NCBI GenBank assembly: GCA_025531455.1
Contig: JAMYHL010000029.1
Coordinates: 718,313-782,312, forward strand
Origin: Apiotrichum sp. Y4204
Lineage: Eukaryota > Basidiomycota > Tremellomycetes > Trichosporonales > Trichosporonaceae
DNA length: 64,000 bases
Direction of reading: 5' to 3'
A program made the position numbers and the translations under genes. The notes beneath the pieces are model-generated. The model saw only the letters and a program-made list of their open reading frames with translations. It did not search any database and had not been told where the DNA came from. Positions 58,804 through 64,000 of the stretch are shown here, one piece after another. Within the stretch, counting starts at the first letter, position 1. The number at the start of each line of letters is the position of its first letter.

Positions 58804-59198
58804 ATGAGCCCAATCCCGCCATCCACACCGCACATCTTGTCCAAAAAATCACACGCCCCGGGCAACCCACACTCCCCAGACCGCCCAGACTTGCCCGACA
58901 CCAACCCACCCGTCATCACGTGGGGTCCGCTCTTCCTGTATATCTCCCTCATCTGTATTTTCGTGTACGCGAAACATGTGAGTACTTGTAGAGAACGATT
59001 CTGTCGCGAATACCCGTGACCCCTAGGATGTAATACTAACAGTCCCAGAAATACGACGTCCGCAGAAAAAGCGACCGTCTCGCTGCGAGCCAACATCTGA
59101 GCTACGAGAGCGTCGATCAGCGGACGGCCGGGCGGAAACCGACGCCGCACTCGCCAGAGTCTGGGCCAGCTGATGCCAGTCGCCACCCTGGGCACTAG
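58804..59198 (+). CDS. Single-pass membrane protein with LSYESVD motif (array gene 12)
   Basis: Exons 58804-58977 and 59049-59198 give 107 residues. Exon 1 codes for a ~38-residue Pro/Ser/His-rich ectodomain and a helix (WGPLFLYISLICIFVYAKH). The intron is phase 0 and directly after the helix. Exon 2 begins KYDVRRKSDR and contains HLSYESVDQRTAG, a degenerate match to the LPAY...VDEATIG block of genes 11 and 13. The PY proline is replaced by Ser, so WW-domain binding may be lost. It lies head-to-tail with genes 11 and 13, 430-570 bp apart, which supports tandem duplication. Confidence 0.7.
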
Positions 59199-59772
59199 AT
59201 GTGGCGGTAGTGCCCATCAGCTGTGTACGATACGATAGCGGGGTAATGATGATGTGTCCTGTACTGATTATGCATAGACCTCTCAAGCCGGTCGAGGATA
59301 TGGCGTCATGGCTGCTGTTGCCGTGTGAAGGCCAGTGGGAGTGGGATGGTGCAGAGGCGGTGAGCACAGGGGAGGAGGTGGTTCTCTCGAGCCGGGATTA
59401 CGCTTCTTCCTGAGCGTTGACGTTTCGGGGCATCTCCTGTTGGGCTCCACACTGACTGACCGTCTCCACATTGACTGTCTCGGAGATCGGAGACTTTAGG
59501 CCATACATATCTGCTGTGCAGATTCCGAGATAAGCTCTGTGGCCGACGCCGATCCAAACAGGTGGCACAGCATGATCCATCTGATCGGCCGAATGTGCCA
59601 CCTTTCGGCTGTCGTTATTGCAGTACAACGCCTTTGCTGGATGCCGTGTCGTGGGCACACAGGAGTGCTTGGACGATATATGATCGTGAGTAATGCCTCC
59701 TTCTTATACAGCTCAGCAACACATTCGACACCCGTCACCCACAGAAACACCAACCTACCATTTTCCTCCATC
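59199..59772. other. Intergenic, promoter of array gene 13
   Basis: About 570 bp with two possible TATA elements (TATAT at 59677-59681 and TATACA at 59705-59710). No gene seen. Confidence 0.5.
59705..59710 (+). promoter_or_regulatory. Candidate TATA box of array gene 13
   Basis: TATACA lies 63 bp before the ATG. A second candidate, TATAT at 59677, lies 92-96 bp before it. Confidence 0.4.
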
Positions 59773-60229
59773 ATGCTCTGGCTCATTATTCTCTGCGTTG
59801 CAATGGCAGTTTTCTTCGTTACCGCCATGTTTGCCTACTATGTGAGTAGCATCGGGTTCAGAAAGTGGCTAGCTTTACCGACCCACATGCAATCTTTCCT
59901 CCAGCAAATCTCTCCGATACTGATAACGTCAGGGACACAAACGATTCAGTCGACCCCGTCCCCGCTATATTGGCGAGAAGGGTATCCGCCCGATCTCACC
60001 GGAACGTCTGCCAGCCTACTCGGGTGTCGACGAGGCCACTATCGGCGTGACCCCACCGCCGCCGGTCCACTCGTGGCATCATACCCACGATACCCACAGC
60101 TCATTACACGGCACCCACGACACACACGGCCATTACGTGGCTGGGTGCTCCAGCGACACTGGTGGCGGCTTCTCGGGCGGAGATGCCGGTGGTAGCTGCG
60201 GGGGAGGCGCTGGAGGCTCGTCCAGTTGA
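59773..60229 (+). CDS. Short single-pass membrane protein with LPAY motif and His/Gly-rich tail (array gene 13)
   Basis: Exons 59773-59841 and 59933-60229 give 121 residues. Exon 1 is a bare helix (MLWLIILCVAMAVFFVTAMF) with no ectodomain. The intron is phase 0 and directly follows the helix. Exon 2 starts GHKRFSRPRPR, then RLPAYSGVDEATIGVTPPPP, then a His-rich stretch with HTHDTHSSLHGTHDTHGHY, and ends Gly/Ser-rich with two Cys. It is the paralogue of array gene 11 and also shares a His-rich tail with array gene 8. A membrane-tethered LPxY peptide with possible metal-binding tail is inferred; no family known. Confidence 0.75.
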
Positions 60230-60383
60230 TCGTCAGACAAATTAGTCTTTCCTGTACAGTATGCACTTTCACTTCACCACAAAACTAATCCATCAGGAGC
60301 GCCCAGCGCGACAAGCTACAAACCCAAAACACTTGCAAGCTGCAGAGACTTCTTCTTAATCACTCTGCTGCCACACTCGCAGC

Positions 60384-60623
60384 TCAAGCGTTTGAGCCGT
60401 CGGCGTCGCGAATGTCGTGCTGCACGAGAATTTCGTAGCGCTTCCTGTGCTGGTTCTCGGGCTGGTAGCCGAAGGTGGTCATGTTGACGGTGCCGACAAA
60501 GTCGCGGTCCGTGCCGATGGCGAGGGTGGAACCCTTGTCGCCGTTGGCGGCGGTGGGGAGGGCGGCCGCGAAGCCGAAGCAGCCGGGGGTGGCGAGCACG
60601 GCGAGGATCTTGGTAAAGAGCAT
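60384..60623 (-). CDS. Small secreted protein, 79 residues
   Basis: A single exon with a good signal peptide (MLFTKILAVLATPGCFGFAAALP) and likely cleavage after AALP or nearby. The mature ~55 residues are hydrophilic, with TDRDFVGTVNMTTFGYQPENQ and a C-terminal HDIRDADGSNA, one N-glycosylation site (NMT) and no Cys pair. The leader upstream on the minus strand is C/T-rich, typical for the window. It converges on array gene 13. No family recognised; small secreted proteins of this kind in yeasts are often lineage-specific. Confidence 0.65.
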   Translation of the reverse strand: MLFTKILAVLATPGCFGFAAALPTAANGDKGSTLAIGTDRDFVGTVNMTTFGYQPENQHRKRYEILVQHDIRDADGSNA

Positions 60624-61478
60624 ACTGGGCAGCAGCTTGCAGGGGTGAGAGGTGTGTAGAGGGGGCTGTGTGGATTGAGGAGGGGAGAGTGGTGGTGAAA
60701 GAGGAGCTGTGGATGGCGGGAGAAGGGTTTTTTTTTGTACCATGTCGGCGCCTCCTGACAGACATGGCAGCGCAACCTTTCCGGCTAGCCAGTGCTGTCA
60801 GATACCTATCTGGAATGCGGGATGCTAGATGTTGATTGCTGGATGCGAGATGCTGTGTATATGGCTGGGCGGTGGTGCTTCAAGTTAGAGTGGGTGCGAG
60901 GCGCGCTGCTGGCGGTGTGGCATTGCCGCAGTGAGTGCAAAGCCACGACGCGTCCCCAGTTTTCCATCCTCGACGCATCGTTTTCTACCCCGAGAACGTG
61001 ACACACTCTCCGTGCACGCGTCGGCTCTGCCTGTGTGATTGCGAATTGAGGATGTTATTGTTCTTCAAGACACAACGTCCACCCGGGGGCACCCCACCTC
61101 GCTCCGGTCTCACATCCCAGATCACGCAACGTCGCTAATTGTTCGTCGATTTCGTCAGTGAGTGCGAGAATAATCAACTCAGATCGGCAAGCTTAGGGGG
61201 GAATTAATGTCTCGCAAACATCCCACATGTCTCATCTCACATCATCGCGCACAAAGTGCGGCCAAGATGTTCTGCAGGTTGTTGATGACAGCCTACTGTA
61301 CGGTGTCAGTCCCGCTGTTATCAGCTTTGGCATTTCCCTGGAGACGGCAGCGGTTCTGTTATCATATCACTGGTCTTACCAGGGTTCCCCCACGGAAATC
61401 CAAGCACTTGCGGATATACCAGCGGCAGCAACAACAGGTTATCGTACATACATCGAGAGCCCTGGTATCGATCACCTC
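60624..61478. other. Intergenic, no supported gene
   Basis: About 850 bp between two same-strand (minus) genes. It contains T8 at 60728-60735 and an imperfect GATGCTAGATGTTGATTGCTGGATGCGAGATGC repeat-like stretch near 60820-60853 (described by its GGATGC/AGATGC units). No gene seen. Confidence 0.5.
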
Positions 61479-62714
61479 TCAGAAGCCATGCAGGGGTGGC
61501 GAGCCTTGGAGCGACTCGACGAAGCTCTGTGTGGGTCCAAAGTCGCCGAGAGCAGCGTCCATGGACCACCACTCGGCGTCCTGGGCGTCCTCGTTAATGT
61601 CTGGCAGTGCGAGGGCCGGGACGGCCTCAAGTGCGGGCGTACGCGCGCGCCACTCTTCGAGCGTCGTGAAGGTAATCTTCTCCGCCAGCTGCAGCTCACG
61701 CGGGCACCAATCGTACTCGCGGATATGGGCGAACATGCGTGTGCGCACTTCCTCAATCAGTGCAGCACCCTGGAGAGACGAATCGAGTCCGAGGTATCCT
61801 GGCGGAAAGCGCTCGACGCCCACAAACTCAATCGTCGCCTTGTCCTGCAGGCGATACAGGACGGCATTGATACCCGGGAGGAATGAGGCGAGGAAGCCGA
61901 GCGGCTGAATGGTGCCGTCGTTTACTGGCCGGACCGGACATCCCTCGACAGGCGCGACGCTCTGCGCCGTGAGCACGATGACGACCTGGGGCACTCCGAA
62001 TAAGATTGCCGGGGCTGCCATGCCGAGATACGGATGGGACGGGTCATACGAGATGTGCAGGACATAGCGTGTGCAGTCCTCCGGTGCTCTGACATGGGCA
62101 TACGGAACGTGGCCTGTGCGGTGGCAGATGGAGGACGTGATGTTGAGGTAGTCGACGACGGTCGCGGCCTTGATCCAAGTGGGCAGCGGGAGTCGGCGAC
62201 GGAGCACCTCGACATTGAGGAGAAGCTCCGGGAGCTGGTCCACAGCCGGATGGTCGCGGAACGGATAGTAGTCAACCACGCGTACATGGTCCAGCTGGCG
62301 ATACCTGCTCGCAAGTCTTGCACCTAGGTAGTCACGTGTGCCAAGACTTGCCCCAAAGTCTTCGTCAGTTGCCTCTGCGCGCGGGATGACATCGTCCTCG
62401 GCCCAGTCTGCAGGCCATGGGAGAAACGGCAGCCTGCGGAAGAGTGGAAATTCGGGCTCGCGCATCTCGACAACCTGCTCGTGCGGGACTGAACTCTCCG
62501 GGCGTGGGTTCTCTAATGTCGATTGTTGAGACACTCTCGACGTCGTGGGCACCATGACGGACGAGATGGCGACATGCTGGAAAATCAGGCGGTCGACCTT
62601 GTCCCGGAACTCGCGCGCCGTTGCGCGAAACGCAATCTTGACGGACAAATCTGCATAGGCGACGACCAAGTCGGCGATGTGCGGGAACGAGTTGTGGTCA
62701 AGCGGATTGAGCAT
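61479..62714 (-). CDS. F-box-like protein of a Trichosporonales-type family
   Basis: A single exon of 411 residues. The N-terminus (NSFPHIADLVVAYADLSVKIAFRATAREFRDKVDRLIFQHV) has the length and hydrophobic spacing of an F-box-like helix bundle. The middle has beta-rich repeats typical of this family (VRVVDYYPF and VVDYLNIT motifs). The C-terminus ends in KITFTTLEEWRART, which resembles a conserved block in expanded F-box-like families of trichosporonoid yeasts (recalled, not searched). F-box proteins recruit substrates to SCF ubiquitin ligases, so this gene and the PY array would both touch ubiquitin pathways, but that is only suggestive. The absence of introns contrasts with its neighbours. 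Confidence 0.65.
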   Translation of the reverse strand: MLNPLDHNSFPHIADLVVAYADLSVKIAFRATAREFRDKVDRLIFQHVAISSVMVPTTSRVSQQSTLENPRPESSVPHEQVVEMREPEFPLFRRLPFLPWPADWAEDDVIPRAEATDEDFGASLGTRDYLGARLASRYRQLDHVRVVDYYPFRDHPAVDQLPELLLNVEVLRRRLPLPTWIKAATVVDYLNITSSICHRTGHVPYAHVRAPEDCTRYVLHISYDPSHPYLGMAAPAILFGVPQVVIVLTAQSVAPVEGCPVRPVNDGTIQPLGFLASFLPGINAVLYRLQDKATIEFVGVERFPPGYLGLDSSLQGAALIEEVRTRMFAHIREYDWCPRELQLAEKITFTTLEEWRARTPALEAVPALALPDINEDAQDAEWWSMDAALGDFGPTQSFVESLQGSPPLHGF

Positions 62715-63275
62715 GGGAATGAAGGGATAACTGGGATGGGGACATGAGCAGAGACAAAGCTGTCGAGTGGGTTGTTTTGTGAGTTGTTGGAATGCGCTTG
62801 ATCAAGCGCTGATTAAAAGCTGATCCTCCAGGGCGCTCTGATCCCCGAAATTCTGGTGCCCCACGGGGTTCATCCTGACGTCAGGCGCTCGTGCGGGTCC
62901 GGAACGGAACAGGAATGCAAGGATGCATGCACGATCGCACGATGCAACATGCAGGACATGCAGGACGTTTCACGACCTTTGATCGTATGTTGAAAGGGTC
63001 AAGAGCTGCAACGTGGGTCGAGCAAGAGAGTCAAGTATACAAGTAACAGTAGCTGTTGCAGCTGTTGCAGGCTGCTTTGCCCGACAAGAAACAAACAACG
63101 AGTGAAGATTCATGATAATATAGATTCGTTGATACGTTCATAGTATAGACGTTTCTCAATTACTATATAAGAAGTGTTCATTTAGCACTGCAATGTCCAT
63201 GAGCAAGGAACAGTGCCCAGATTGAATTGTCCATGAGTCTTCCGATGCACGCGTAGCGCCTTGTGGCGTCGCGGC
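62715..63275. other. Intergenic, no supported gene
   Basis: 560 bp upstream of the F-box-like gene and downstream of the lectin gene. Short GCATGCA and GCAGGACAT duplications occur near 62920-62960. No gene seen. Confidence 0.5.
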
Positions 63276-64000
63276 TTACTCGCGGAAGATGCGGCTGCGG
63301 CGCGCGTTCGAGACGGTAGACCAGACCTGGTTGTTGTTGCCGGTCGCCTGTGGGGTTGTCAGCGAGGTGGTGTAGAGAAGAGACTCACGCATTGCCAGAT
63401 CTGCACCTGGTTGCCGTTGGTCTTCGAGCCGTTGGGAAGGTCGAGGCAGAAGCCTGCTGTCAGTAAACGAAGGTGATGGATGGCCGGCTAAGATTCCCGT
63501 AAGGGCGCACCTTGGTTCTGGAGTCAGCTCTGTCATGCATAAGTACTCACGGTAAGAGCGACGCGGTCGTCGCCGGTCCAGTACCAGTTCTGCTGAGGAA
63601 CGTTGTCGTAGCCTGCTTGTCAGTGTCGGAGGTGCAAGGGTAGCTTACACTGCCAGATCTTCATGCCGACACCGTTGGCGGGGTCTGTTGTTAGTAGGAG
63701 TTTAAGGAAGCGCCACATCACATGAGATTGAACAATCAAGATGGACGGCATCCGTCACCTGATCGACATCCCATTCACAATGTACTTACTAAGGCCGGCG
63801 TCAAGGCAGAAGTTGGTGCCAGCGACCTGGACGTGTCCAGCGCCCTTCTTGAGGACCCACTTCTGGGCACCCGTGCCGTTGCAGTCGTAGCTGTTGTCAG
63901 TGCGATCCCCAGGGAGAACTTTGAAAAGCTCACATCTGAACGGGGGTGCCGTTGGCAAAGTTGGCGCCGCGGACGTCGAGGCACTTGGTGGCGTCACCGT
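63276..64000 (-). CDS. Ricin-B-fold (beta-trefoil) lectin-domain protein, C-terminal part
   Basis: The gene continues past the right edge. At least six exons are visible. Repeated CLDV/CLDA/CLDL and QxW-type motifs (AQKWVL, MKIWQC, QQNWYW, VQIWQC, NQVWST) define a ricin-type beta-trefoil carbohydrate-binding domain, here without any visible catalytic domain. One internal exon is only 7 nt (AACCAAG), needed to keep the frame between RVALT and GFCLDL. The protein ends RRSRIFRE at 63279. Fungal proteins of this type are commonly secreted and bind glycans. The missing N-terminus prevents a firm assignment. Confidence 0.8.

Noticed and set aside
61207..61908. Two long plus-strand frames of over 200 codons
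   Set aside because: They lie entirely antisense to the F-box-like gene and mirror its codon bias.
1..64000. CRISPR arrays, bacterial operons or phage elements
   Set aside because: Spliceosomal introns, Pol III tRNA structure and fungal proteins show a eukaryotic nuclear region. No direct-repeat/spacer pattern or phage gene was seen.
1..64000. Transposable element
   Set aside because: I found no reverse transcriptase, integrase or transposase motif and no long terminal or inverted repeats. Degenerate remnants in the gene-free intervals cannot be excluded by eye.

Overview
The window is nuclear DNA from a basidiomycete yeast, most likely Tremellomycetes of the Trichosporonales type (Trichosporon, Cutaneotrichosporon, Vanrija or Apiotrichum). 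The evidence is many very short spliceosomal introns (mostly 32-60 nt, usually starting GTGAGT), fungal housekeeping proteins, pyrimidine-rich leaders, a tRNA-Ile with an intron, and an F-box-like protein of a kind I associate with this order. The order-level placement is inference. Exon models were built by hand and checked for reading phase. Unless noted, spans run from start codon to stop codon and include introns.

The left half (1 to about 31.3 kb) holds conserved genes. They are the end of a coiled-coil protein (1-916), replication factor C subunit RFC3 (1114-2533, minus), a TMEM135-like membrane protein (4049-6305, minus), a cyclophilin H-type isomerase (8651-9834), a CLIP-170-type microtubule plus-end protein (10330-13668, minus), a VwkA-like von Willebrand A protein (15189-17181), an amidase (18794-20639), an acetolactate decarboxylase (20811-21703, minus), a UBLCP1-like nuclear phosphatase (22755-24699) and a large seven-helix membrane protein of DUF4203 type (28210-31344). 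These act in unrelated core processes and I see no pathway linking them. The acetolactate decarboxylase, an enzyme known mainly from bacteria, is the one likely candidate for horizontal transfer.

The right half (31.7 to about 60.6 kb) is different. It is gene-poor in length but contains about fifteen small genes of roughly 70-325 codons. Most encode a short ectodomain or none, one transmembrane helix, and a basic cytosolic tail carrying PPxY or LPxY (PY) motifs. In seven of them a phase-0 intron lies exactly where the helix ends, and three tails share a gapless 15-residue block. Most of those on the plus strand have an obvious TATA box 45-145 bp before the ATG. This looks like a diversified, lineage-specific array of candidate adaptors for a Nedd4/Rsp5-type ubiquitin ligase. 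That function is inference from motifs. A flavin monooxygenase with a SnoaL-like front domain (41949-44258) and a tRNA-Ile(AAU) gene (35906-35996) sit inside the array.

The right end has a small secreted protein (60384-60623, minus), an F-box-like protein (61479-62714, minus) and a ricin-B-fold lectin that runs off the edge (63276 to beyond 64000, minus). The long spaces at 24.7-28.2 kb and 49.0-52.7 kb contain no gene I can support.
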